A stretch of DNA of 17,961 nucleotides from Stramenopiles sp. TOSAG23-3 (Eukaryota > Sar): NCBI GenBank assembly GCA_900128585.1, contig LT642436.1:1-17961 (forward strand), read 5' to 3'. Each line of letters opens with the position of its first letter. The first letter of the stretch is position 1. Shown here in pieces: positions 1-7,304 of the stretch. The notes under the pieces were generated by a model. That model worked only from the letters and a program-made list of their open reading frames with translations. It searched no databases and was not told the DNA's origin. The position numbers and the translations under genes are program-made.

Positions 1-505
1 TAGTCAACACTAAGTGACAAGGGGACCAAAAAGAGCGAAGATAAGTTCGCAGTACATGAAGGAATGTAAACCTCGAATGTCTAAATCTAGAGTTCAGTTC
101 GCAATAATATTAATTTCAATTGTAAAAAATTGGCTGGTTATTTAAGTAAACTTAAATAACAGCCAATTTTCTTGTTTTAAAATTTATCTGGTCGTCGCAG
201 TAAATTAATTTTAATTACTACTTAAATAACAGCCAATTTTCTTGATTTTAATTTATCTGTCTATCAATGAGACGAAATTACAGAATCAAGTTAGGATTAG
301 GGTACGACGAAGCTAAATTTAATTACTTAAATAACAAATAACAGCCAATTTTCTTGTTTTTAATTTATCTGTCTTCGTATACCGCGAAAGTGAATCTGCT
401 CCGTTTGTCCATTAAAGGTTAAGTAAAATTACTATTAATTTAGTAAACTCCCTGTTAACATAAATTCATCGCTTTTGATACACACAAAATGTCCTTACTG
501 GTGCT
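1..505. other. Gene-free AT-rich flank
   Basis: Apart from the 40-base repeat family I see no convincing reading frame here. Bases 1-120 have a somewhat more balanced composition and contain the heptamer GTTCGCA twice, but no long frame and no recognisable RNA gene. The stretch next to 505 must contain the 3' untranslated region of the minus-strand gene. Confidence 0.5.
126..371. repeat. Three direct copies of a ~40-base AT-rich repeat plus an inverted half-copy
   Basis: The unit begins CTTAAATAACAGCCAATTTT and continues with CTTG(A/T)TTTTAATTTATCTG. Copies start at 151, 221 and 326. The third carries an extra AATAAC, as if a six-base piece had been duplicated inside it. The second and third copies are preceded by a similar TTTAATTACT leader. 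Immediately before the first copy, bases 126-146 are its reverse complement with one extra G, so 126-170 could form a hairpin of about 20 pairs with a TAAA loop. The array lies just past the 3' end of the AARSD1-like gene. It is too short and irregular to be a CRISPR array and carries no coding frame. It could be a decayed small mobile element or a local tandem expansion; its function is unknown. Confidence 0.85.
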
Positions 506-2032
506 TCAAACCGCATTGCTCTCCCGTGCTTCGATGACAACGCGCCGAGCTAATGTGTGCATGTCCAGTACAGTTTTCTCACGTAATACGCCGGGCTCAA
601 TTTTTGCTTGGAACCTTCCGCCCTTTCCTCCTCCACGAGCGTTCCCGAGAGCGGCAGCCAAGGCTTTGCCGACTAGAGGTACAATGCCTGCGGCTCCCTC
701 AAGCATGAACGCTCCCGGCTTTTGATTGCTTCCGATGGAAACCAAGTACACAAAGCCGTCTTCTGGCAAACAGTCAAAAGTTTTTGACGTGTACTCTTTC
801 ACCGCTTCTTTTGCAGCCCTCAGGAAGGATTTCATGAAATCTGGCGTTCCTTCCTCCAAGTGAAAATATACAATTCCATCTACTAGCTCTGGATGATGGG
901 TAACGTTTGCATTCAGAGACGCTATAGTTCGCAACAAGTTTTTCTCCGTTCTCCCAGACTCCTTTACCCCACCAAGAATTTCTTCAACACGAGATGCATG
1001 CTGCTGGCTTGGACACGTTAGCACAGATGTAAGTTTTCTAGAGGTTTCGTTCAGCTCCCCTAATCTTTGAAGCACGCGAGACCCGGCGACAAACCAAACC
1101 CTTGTACTGTTTTGCTCTTTTCCTTTTTCTGTGTACAGTAGTTTTATGGCTTGTAAGTGCCCCGTGGATTGCATGTGTGTCCCGCAGCACGCATTTTTGT
1201 CTACGCCGTCAATCGTTACAACACGCATAGGCATTTCATTGCTTGCATTAATGCCTTTCGCATGGTGTCTTACACCCCCATCTGCGAAGTCTTCCCGTTC
1301 CATTATGGAGGGCGTAACGCTATGGGATTCCAGAATTTGCTCATTAATAGCTTGCTCCAACCCACCGAGCTGTTCGCTGTTGATTTTGTTAGCGGCAAGG
1401 TCCAGGTAACATGGCTTCGGAAACGCTGTAAGATTCCACGAAAGCGTTTTCCACGAATATTCTTTCAATGCTATGGCAGTAATTAAATGTTGGCCAGTGT
1501 GCTGGCTCATGTGGTCTTTTCTTCGGTTTTGGTTCACCTCACAAGTCACTGGCACTGGGTCACACGGTACTGGCAAGGTTGTATAATGCAGTACAATTTT
1601 ACCCCCGGGGCCGATGCGTTGCACATTTACTACCGGGACTTTTTGCGCAGACCCCTCGTTATCGATATAAGAAAGGTGACCTGTGTCGTGGGGTTGTCCA
1701 CCACCCGTAGGAAAAAATACCGTGTTGGACAGAACAACCCCAAATTTGGCTGCTTCCACGTCTCCAGTCTTCGCGCTTTCTTCTTCGGCCTGGACTTTCT
1801 TCTTTTTCTTCTTCTTCTTCTTTTTTGCTCCTTCGTCGTCTCCCTCAGGTTTACCGATTGAATACAATTTTGCCCATTCGCTTAAAGGCATACACTTTAC
1901 CACAGTTGTATCAAAATCGAAAAGATACGAATCTTGTTGGCATGCTAGTATCCAAGGTAACGTCGAGACATATTCTTCGTCTGGGTGGGCGGCTTCTTGG
2001 TGCATACCTTCACTCGCAACGGCTGCCATCAT
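506..2032 (-). CDS. AARSD1: Alanyl-tRNA editing protein, AARSD1/AlaX type
   Basis: Proteins of this family hydrolyse tRNA-Ala wrongly charged with serine or glycine, freestanding from alanyl-tRNA synthetase, usually in the cytosol. The 508-residue product shows the AARSD1 order. An N-terminal strand resembles QxDSY...DFDTTVV (about 33-46). The editing-domain entry FFPTGGGQP lies near 106-114. The zinc site is HMSQH (H174, H178, followed by TGQH) with CCGTH near 282-286. The glycine-rich C-terminal segment GGGKGGRFQAK resembles the AlaRS C-terminal domain. All four expected metal ligands are present, so it should be active. Animal homologues are nearer 410 residues. The excess is an N-terminal extension and a charged insert with ten consecutive lysines (about 70-80). 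The longest frame starts at GTG 2038; the tandem ATGs at 2032 and 2029 are more likely starts. It ends in TGA. Family assignment is firm; substrate is inferred. Confidence 0.93.
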   Translation of the reverse strand: MMAAVASEGMHQEAAHPDEEYVSTLPWILACQQDSYLFDFDTTVVKCMPLSEWAKLYSIGKPEGDDEGAKKKKKKKKKKVQAEEESAKTGDVEAAKFGVVLSNTVFFPTGGGQPHDTGHLSYIDNEGSAQKVPVVNVQRIGPGGKIVLHYTTLPVPCDPVPVTCEVNQNRRKDHMSQHTGQHLITAIALKEYSWKTLSWNLTAFPKPCYLDLAANKINSEQLGGLEQAINEQILESHSVTPSIMEREDFADGGVRHHAKGINASNEMPMRVVTIDGVDKNACCGTHMQSTGHLQAIKLLYTEKGKEQNSTRVWFVAGSRVLQRLGELNETSRKLTSVLTCPSQQHASRVEEILGGVKESGRTEKNLLRTIASLNANVTHHPELVDGIVYFHLEEGTPDFMKSFLRAAKEAVKEYTSKTFDCLPEDGFVYLVSIGSNQKPGAFMLEGAAGIVPLVGKALAAALGNARGGGKGGRFQAKIEPGVLREKTVLDMHTLARRVVIEARESNAV

Positions 2033-2414
2033 GGACACAATCCAATATACGAGTATATATACAGCTTATTTTTCACTGTGTAAATCGTTTGGTCGTAAAA
2101 AGAAATTGCTCTGAACTGTTCATCAAAATTAAAATAATCACGTATGACATCATGTTCGGTTTGACTGTATGACTGTGACACAGGTATGATGTCTTCGTCG
2201 ACACACTTCTTTTTTTGTCGTTGTTGACTATTAATAGACTAGTATGCGATGATGTGTACCTGGTACCAGGTACAGGTACCGTACCTGGTACCGGTACCGA
2301 TAAAATCCACCGTACCGGTACGGAATAATAATACCTTGGTAGTAGAAGAAGTAAGATGAATAATTTTTAATAATATAATTTTATTTTATAATTTGTTCAT
2401 CCGCGGAGCGAACC
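2033..2414. other. AT-rich spacer between two minus-strand genes, with GGTACC cluster
   Basis: This spacer carries the 5' region of the AARSD1-like gene and the 3' region of the transporter gene. Its only distinct structure is the palindromic GGTACC cluster described separately. No credible reading frame or RNA gene was seen. Confidence 0.5.
2254..2323. repeat. Cluster of nested GGTACC/CCGGTACC palindromes
   Basis: Within 70 bases there are three perfect palindromes: TACCTGGTACCAGGTA (2257-2272), GGTACCGGTACC (2287-2298) and CCGTACCGGTACGG (2310-2323). CAGGTACCGTACCTG (2273-2287) is palindromic except for its centre. Together they read as a degenerate head-to-tail array of a six-base GGTACC/CGGTAC unit, bordered on the right by TAATAATACC. 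Related shorter copies occur in most other long spacers of the window. The cluster is strongly GC-rich against an AT-rich background and could extrude as cruciforms. Function is unknown. Confidence 0.85.
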
Positions 2415-3623
2415 TCACAAGGCGTCCTTTGCGCTACCACCTTCGTTTCCCCCTTCTTCTTCCGCTTTGTTCATGACCGCCAAAGACACCTCAACTGGCG
2501 CAACATCATGGGCTTCGAGGACAGTGTTCTGCACGGGTTTCCCGTCGGTAATCCCATATTTTTTATTCTTTAAATACTTTTTGTACCCCACAAGAAATCC
2601 TGCAAAGAAAATGATCAGAATTCCAAAGACAGTAAACGGATTAATTGCTTCATGGAACAAGAAGAGCTGCCAAAACGGCGCAAAGACCAAATCGACAAGT
2701 CGCATCATACTTCCTGGCCCTGCATTTTCGATCTTCAACCCTATGGTTTTAAACATTTGCCCGAAATACCCCAGCAATCCCATCGCAAGAAGTGTAAATA
2801 CATCCCCTGCTGATTCCGGCCACAAAAACACTTGCCGTTCGGGCATGAACAGTGCAAGGATCGAGGAGCCAATGATGGCAGCCACCATCAACCAGAAGAC
2901 AGTGACCATGGCGTCAATGTGCTTCAATTTTCGCACGAGCAAGTTTGTTCCGGCGCTGGCAATGGCACCAAATATTCCAATCATAACCACAAGGCCTCGC
3001 GGGATCCCATCAGTAGTTTCTCTTTTGTTACCTTCCTTTTGCTCAAACCCCAAAAATGATGGTCGCGACACTAAAATCAACCCTACCATGCCGCAAAAGA
3101 GCGCCAGGGCGTCGATTCTGCCAAAGTGCTCGCGAAGTAAGCAAAACGCCAGGGCGGACGTCCAGAAAGGCGCGGTAAACACGATGACCGTGGCATCACT
3201 AAGCGGAATCTCTGAGACAATCATCCAGTTGCAAAGCATTCCAGTGACACCCACGGTGCTTCGTGAAAAAAGCAGCAGGCGGGTGTTTCTATCGGTCGGG
3301 AATAGGTCAGACCCTTTTCGCTTGACGTACAAGTACGCACAAATAACACACAAAATGCCTCTGATCAGCACGAGCTGGGAGAACGGAAAATGGTCACCGC
3401 CTTTGGAACGCGCAAGCAAAGCCACCAGCATGCTCATGGTCGAAAAGCACACTGCACTCATAAACATGTAAAACAACCCCAAATACGTGCCGCAGACGGA
3501 ACTGCATGGCATGTCCATATTGGAATTGTGGTAGTTGTACTTTGGTTTTGGCTTTGTTGGGACCACCACCGCACTGCCCTCCCCCTCCGCCTTTTCTAAA
3601 TTTTCATACTTCTCTGCTGCCAT
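2415..3623 (-). CDS. EamA/drug-metabolite transporter family carrier, SLC35G-like
   Basis: This 402-residue protein has a hydrophilic N-terminus of about 45 residues, two EamA repeats (about 47-188 and 208-346) and a hydrophilic, acidic C-terminal tail. Hydrophobic stretches suggest about ten membrane helices. The first repeat ends with the family-typical pattern PLSDATVIVFTAPFW followed by an LLREHFG loop (about 140-168). The second repeat has the matching GLKIENAGPGSMMRLVDL then FLFHEAI (about 295-327). Related SLC35G/RhaT-like proteins move small metabolites across the plasma membrane or organelle membranes; the substrate here cannot be deduced. The start ATG lies in a GCA-ATG-GC context, and the frame ends in TGA. 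It faces the cytochrome b561 gene across a 1 kb spacer. The family call is confident. Confidence 0.88.
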   Translation of the reverse strand: MAAEKYENLEKAEGEGSAVVVPTKPKPKYNYHNSNMDMPCSSVCGTYLGLFYMFMSAVCFSTMSMLVALLARSKGGDHFPFSQLVLIRGILCVICAYLYVKRKGSDLFPTDRNTRLLLFSRSTVGVTGMLCNWMIVSEIPLSDATVIVFTAPFWTSALAFCLLREHFGRIDALALFCGMVGLILVSRPSFLGFEQKEGNKRETTDGIPRGLVVMIGIFGAIASAGTNLLVRKLKHIDAMVTVFWLMVAAIIGSSILALFMPERQVFLWPESAGDVFTLLAMGLLGYFGQMFKTIGLKIENAGPGSMMRLVDLVFAPFWQLFLFHEAINPFTVFGILIIFFAGFLVGYKKYLKNKKYGITDGKPVQNTVLEAHDVAPVEVSLAVMNKAEEEGGNEGGSAKDAL

Positions 3624-4630
3624 TGCTTAAATACGGAAAAATAGGCAAACGGAAGATTCACAGATTTCGAATACCTTCTCTGACTTTCTACGGGATGTAT
3701 TAGATCATTATTTTGCAGTGGATACCTTTAAAATCGCTTTCATTCAATGAATGGTCCAACCTTGATAATTGATATTATTGTATTCCATTGGATGGAGGTC
3801 ATCTCTTCTTTTCTTCTCTCCTTGCAGTAGCACCAGTAATGTAGGATATTTTTTCCTTTTTGTTTTTTGTTTGTTTTATTATTGTAGTATTAATAGTTAT
3901 TTATAATAAAATATCTTTTTTTTCTTCTTTTTTTTTCTTTCTGTTGTCTGTTGTTGTGTTGTTTTCTAAAAATTCATTTCTTCTTTTCTTTCTTCTTCTT
4001 TCTAAAAAATTTATAATAATAATAAAAAAATAATAAAATAATGTAATACTGTATTATACAGTGTAATAATAATGAATTTTCATTGTTTTTTTAAAATATT
4101 AGACTATTAATAATAAATTGAGATGATGATTATTGATGATGAATAATGTGAAAACTATATAAAGATGAAAACCTTATGCTAATGCTGTGTATATATATAT
4201 AGTGTATATAATAATAGTATTAATATTATTCCAACCACCCATTGTGTCACTCATAATTATTTGTTTTGTGCACAGGCAAATAACAACAATGCAAACAAAC
4301 ACAACATTTTCTAATTTTCTTTGTAGGTAGATCGTCGGAATATAAATTATTATTTTTATTTTAATAACGATTTTATGAGAGCATAATACATACTACCGGA
4401 CACACTGTTGTAGTATTAATAATTAAACGAACTTTAATAATAATACATTTGATCATAACAAATAAGTCATTGCATCATAATTGTATCAATGGTGGTAACT
4501 ATCCTCGTGTGAATGATTGCAGTGCGAATTTTCTTCAGTCGATAGGATAGGAATAGAAAAAGCACCAGGTGCAACAGCTCATCAAAAATATTTGAAGAAA
4601 CAAAAAAGGGTAGAGAGAGAGAGAGACGTG
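3624..4630. other. 1 kb AT-rich divergent spacer
   Basis: The spacer separates the divergent transporter (minus) and cytochrome b561 (plus) genes, so both promoters should lie here. It is dominated by low-complexity sequence: pyrimidine-rich tracts around 3905-4005, TAATAATAA runs and an alternating TA stretch at 4189-4208. A TATATAAA octamer lies at 4156-4163, but it is about 470 bases from the plus-strand ATG and may be chance. GAGAGAGAGAG sits at 4613-4625, just before that ATG. No reading frame of coding-like composition was seen. Confidence 0.5.
4513..4545 (+). promoter_or_regulatory. Possible upstream ORF before the cytochrome b561 start
   Basis: An ATG at 4513 opens a ten-codon frame closing with TAG at 4543-4545, about 85 bases upstream of the ATG used for the cytochrome b561. 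If the transcript begins before 4513, this frame could lower or condition translation of the main gene. The transcription start is unknown, so the feature is only a candidate. Confidence 0.25.
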
Positions 4631-5398
4631 ATGTCGTTCTTGTGCAATTACTTTACGGCGAAAACATGTGTGCGGTTTGTGGAACTGTCCGGTTGCTTGG
4701 TAGCGCTCGTCATGTTTTTGCATGATGTTGGTGCGGGCGAATGGTTCACATGGCATCCCGTGTTCATGACGTTGGGGTTTTTATTTTTCATGACGGAGGG
4801 GATATTGACGTATTATCGCGGAGTCGCGGCGAGAGAGAACAAGGCGTCCTCAAGAAGAACGCACATGAGGTTTCAGGGCTTAGGTTTTGTGTGCGTTCTT
4901 CTTGGTTTTATAAGCATATGGCGATCCCACCAACTGATGGGCCATGAGAACTGGCCAGATGACGACCACCCGGTAATAGTTAGGTACCATATGTACATTG
5001 GCTACCTGGTGTGCCTGTTAGTAGTGCTTCAAGTACTTGTCGGGCTGTCTAAATATTTTTGTGTGGGGGCGAGGCTGAAATGGCATGGGAAAATAGGCCC
5101 ATGGATTTGGTGGGCAGGAATGCTGAACATTATTATTGGTGCCATTTTTTGGCACGGAAAATTGATCGGGCTTCGCGTGCTCTTAAGCGCTCTGGTTGTT
5201 TGTGTGATGGGGGTCGTCGCATTTTACTTCAGAAAAGTCCAGGTTTTGCGAGCAAACGATCGTTATTCGGAGGTGGTTGGAAGCACTGAAATTGTCGACA
5301 TGTTGGATGACGTTGACTTGGGGGGCTTGGAGCAAACGCACCTGGGCAGTAAGTACAAAGACGTGTTAGATAATGAAGATTTTGACGCCAAGATTTAA
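4631..5398 (+). CDS. Cytochrome b561, CYB561D2-like transmembrane reductase
   Basis: This 255-residue integral membrane di-haem protein probably passes electrons across a membrane from a cytosolic donor such as ascorbate to ferric iron or monodehydroascorbate. Six helices are predicted around residues 17-32, 44-60, 81-97, 117-140, 154-174 and 180-200. The four histidines expected to hold the two haems are all present: H42 (in WHP), H78 (RTHMRFQ), H120 (YHMYIGY) and H152 (WHGKIG). The short form without an extra N-terminal domain and the loop spacing suggest the CYB561D2 group more than chromaffin-granule CYB561. An acidic soluble tail of about 50 residues follows helix six. The frame is open from a TTG at 4517, but those 38 codons contain no ATG, so translation most likely starts at 4631. 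It ends in TAA. The physiological acceptor and membrane are not visible. Confidence 0.9.
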   Translation: MSFLCNYFTAKTCVRFVELSGCLVALVMFLHDVGAGEWFTWHPVFMTLGFLFFMTEGILTYYRGVAARENKASSRRTHMRFQGLGFVCVLLGFISIWRSHQLMGHENWPDDDHPVIVRYHMYIGYLVCLLVVLQVLVGLSKYFCVGARLKWHGKIGPWIWWAGMLNIIIGAIFWHGKLIGLRVLLSALVVCVMGVVAFYFRKVQVLRANDRYSEVVGSTEIVDMLDDVDLGGLEQTHLGSKYKDVLDNEDFDAKI

Positions 5399-5685
5399 AG
5401 TTTGAAAAATTTGGGCTCAAGACGTTTGTAAAAAATATGGGCCGAGTCAAATTTCATAATTAACAAGGGAAATTAATGAACACTAGTTTTTTACTTTTTA
5501 AAGGATTGACGGAGTTCTTTTAGATCTTTCTATGCAGTTCGTTCCATTCATTTTGTCTCCCCCTCGGTGGTGAGACTTTCCTGAGAGAAAATACTTTGTT
5601 TAAAACTTTTCCCTATCATATCATACTAGAAGATATGGGCTTTCCCCCGATGCAATATTTTGCCACGCTTGTTTTTCGGGTTTCG

Positions 5686-6390
5686 TCATCGCAACAATGG
5701 GCTAATGTCGAAATGCTGCGCGAAAGATTCGAATGGCTCTGACGAAGGCACGCACTTGACACCTTTGGGCACAGAAAACTTGGAAGGCGCTGGATTCCTT
5801 TTATAATTTTTCTGGAAGTTTCGAGATCCTTCCGTGTTTCCTTCACGTGGGACGGTCTCAAAGCAAGCTGTCCCAAAAACGTCAAATTTCTTTTCCACCG
5901 CAGACTGGGAAAGGTACCAGTTCATGTTTTCTGCAGGAAATTTGAAGGGGCCCTCCTGTTTCGCTGGGCGAAGATGTTGATAGTCCGTGCTTTCCTTGCC
6001 GCCAATTTTAATTGTGCCGTTTTTAGTAGCTTGGGCATCAAGTTGGACAAACACGAAGGGTGGATCTGCCTTGACGGTTGGAGATTTTGGTGTAATAGTA
6101 GTACAATTAATCGGATCATTCTTGCTGTCAAAAAGAACTTTGTACACAAGATTTTCTGTCGAGTTGAAGATGCTTGAACCTGTGAAACCTTCTGGCAACG
6201 AATCATCCCTTCTCCAGCTCAATGTTGGTGTATCCAAGCACAGGTTGTACGCGCGGGAAGAATGCACTGACCCGTTTACTTTTAGGGTCTCGACCACGTC
6301 GGCACAGAAGGAGTCTTCGACCACGGGGGTATCAGACGCCACTAGAGCCCCGTGCAAAGCAACGCATAAAACAGCAAGATATTTTTTCAT
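5686..6390 (-). CDS. Secreted or lumenal cysteine-containing protein, function unknown
   Basis: I do not recognise this 234-residue product with confidence. It begins with a classical signal peptide (MKKYLAVLCVALHGALVAS, cleavage expected near residue 18). The mature part has five cysteines (in SFCADV, NLCLD, NCTT, TACFE and VKCVP) and several N-glycosylation sequons (NGS, NST, NCT, NGT). It has no second membrane segment, which fits a secreted or endomembrane protein. The closing pattern PSKFSVPKGVKC and the middle F-N-S-T-E-N-L-V-Y strand recall the LolA-like fold of ependymin-related secreted proteins, but that is only an impression. An in-frame ATG at 6468 would add 26 residues and bury the signal peptide, so I favour the ATG at 6390. 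The gene ends in TGA and converges with the cytochrome b561 gene. Confidence 0.75.
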   Translation of the reverse strand: MKKYLAVLCVALHGALVASDTPVVEDSFCADVVETLKVNGSVHSSRAYNLCLDTPTLSWRRDDSLPEGFTGSSIFNSTENLVYKVLFDSKNDPINCTTITPKSPTVKADPPFVFVQLDAQATKNGTIKIGGKESTDYQHLRPAKQEGPFKFPAENMNWYLSQSAVEKKFDVFGTACFETVPREGNTEGSRNFQKNYKRNPAPSKFSVPKGVKCVPSSEPFESFAQHFDISPLLR

Positions 6391-6826
6391 TCTGTTCAGG
6401 TTGTTTTTACTAAACTCTTTGGGTAGTATAGGTACATGTATATTCAATGAAAAGAATCCGTTGTTCATCTTTCTCTTCCCTTTTTATTTAAGTTTGTATT
6501 TTGTTAGACATTTTACCAAGGTGTGGTTGAGTGAGAAATGACTAATTATTAAATAAATAATAATTTATACTTGGTAGTATAATAATATTAATACCAGGTA
6601 GTCTGTCTGTCTCTATAAAAATAAGAAGAAGGAAGATCGATGTATATAATATTCTCACAACCTTTTATTTTACAGTCACACAGTGAGGAATTTTAATAAT
6701 ATCACTACGCCTCGTATACCACTAACGAATTGAAATCAGTATGGGCACCAGTAGTTATAATTTTATCCGAAGTAGTTGTAGACGACTTCGTTTACCTCTT
6801 ACAATTAACGAAAGCTTTTGGCAGAC
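6391..6826. other. AT-rich spacer upstream of the secreted-protein gene
   Basis: It contains the 5' region of the secreted-protein gene, including the alternative in-frame ATG at 6468. Past 6540 it is low-complexity AT-rich sequence with a short TAATACCAGGTAG element near 6588-6602. I see no gene in it. Confidence 0.45.
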
Positions 6827-7074
6827 GCTAGCAATAAATTTCCTGCATTAATTCACAAACCTTTAAGAAAACGAACTGGGGATTCCTACCTTCCCCATTT
6901 CTATAGTATACCAGAACTCGGCCTTCCTTGTCCTGCTAAACACGTTGAATTGCATCCCGGCTGTCGTCAAAATGTCCGCTCAATAGACCAGCATTCTAAA
7001 ATAACGGTTTGTAAATTAGCCATAACAACGGGGTTTTCTTTGGGCAAAGGATACCAGGCTGGAGGCTCTGGCGG
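6827..7074 (-). other. Coding-like tract past the membrane-protein stop; possible further exons
   Basis: Unlike the other spacers, this tract has coding-like base composition. The membrane-protein frame continues past TGA 7077-7075 for 35 sense codons (PPEPPAWYPLPKENP...) to a second TGA. From about 6994 a different minus frame looks better. It reads NAGLLSGHFDDSRDAIQRV, is broken by one TAG at 6938-6936, and resumes as QDKEGRVLVYYRNGEGRN through CELMQEIYC to a TAG at 6827. By my count, about 60 percent of codons in this second frame start with a purine, a coding-type bias. A plausible splice acceptor TTTTAG precedes it, with CTAAT upstream. I infer 3' exons of the gene starting at 7302, but I cannot fix the splice pattern. 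A decayed gene is the alternative. Confidence 0.35.
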
Positions 7075-7302
7075 TCATTTCCCATTTCCTAACTCTACTG
7101 AAAGCTTTTTACTCTCTTTTCTCAGCTTTTTGCTCTCTTTCCTAGCTTTTTTTTCCGCCATTTGTTTTTTTCTCAGCGCTGCCCCCTCTGCTGTGAAAAA
7201 CTCAACGTAAATTTTTCTAAAGTAAGGAGTCACGAACGCCAACCCATATACTATAATAAGCATTAGGGATGACGTGTCCATTGCTTCTTCCTCCTCCGCC
7301 AT
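7075..7302 (-). CDS. Small membrane protein with lysine-rich helical tail, possibly an incomplete first exon
   Basis: Read without splicing this encodes 75 residues: an acidic start (AEEEEAMD), one membrane helix (about 11-30, SSLMLIIVYGLAFVTPYF), then a highly basic region likely to form a helix, with RKESKKL occurring twice in tandem (about 54-67). I do not recognise a family; topology resembles small ER or mitochondrial anchored proteins. The ATG is in an ATC-ATG-GC context and lies only two bases after the TAA of another minus-strand frame, unusually tight for two eukaryotic genes. The sequence after its TGA stays protein-like in the same frame. Removing a candidate 45-base intron (GTAAAA...CGCCAG, 7111-7067) would eliminate the TGA and keep frame, giving ...RKEKPPAWYPLP. 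The C-terminus is therefore uncertain. Confidence 0.5.
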   Translation of the reverse strand: MAEEEEAMDTSSLMLIIVYGLAFVTPYFRKIYVEFFTAEGAALRKKQMAEKKARKESKKLRKESKKLSVELGNGK

Positions 7303-7304
7303 GA

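Noticed and set aside
126-371. CRISPR array
   Set aside because: Only three copies with unequal spacers and one with an internal duplication, in a eukaryotic context without cas genes.
506-2038. GTG and TTG starts given by the longest frames (2038, 4517, 12127, 12831, 14764, 15673)
   Set aside because: The window is eukaryotic in character, and each of these frames has a credible internal ATG.
2467-3471. A 334-codon frame antisense to the EamA transporter
   Set aside because: The minus strand encodes a clear two-repeat transporter. The antisense product is a composition shadow rich in K, S and P without motifs.
4156-4163. TATA box TATATAAA for the cytochrome b561 gene
   Set aside because: It is about 470 bases from the ATG, in DNA where such octamers are expected by chance.
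6818-7210. Plus-strand 130-codon frame over the tail of the small membrane protein
   Set aside because: It starts at TTG, contains no ATG, and its second half is only the antisense of lysine-rich codons. It could still be an exon, but the minus strand explains the region better.
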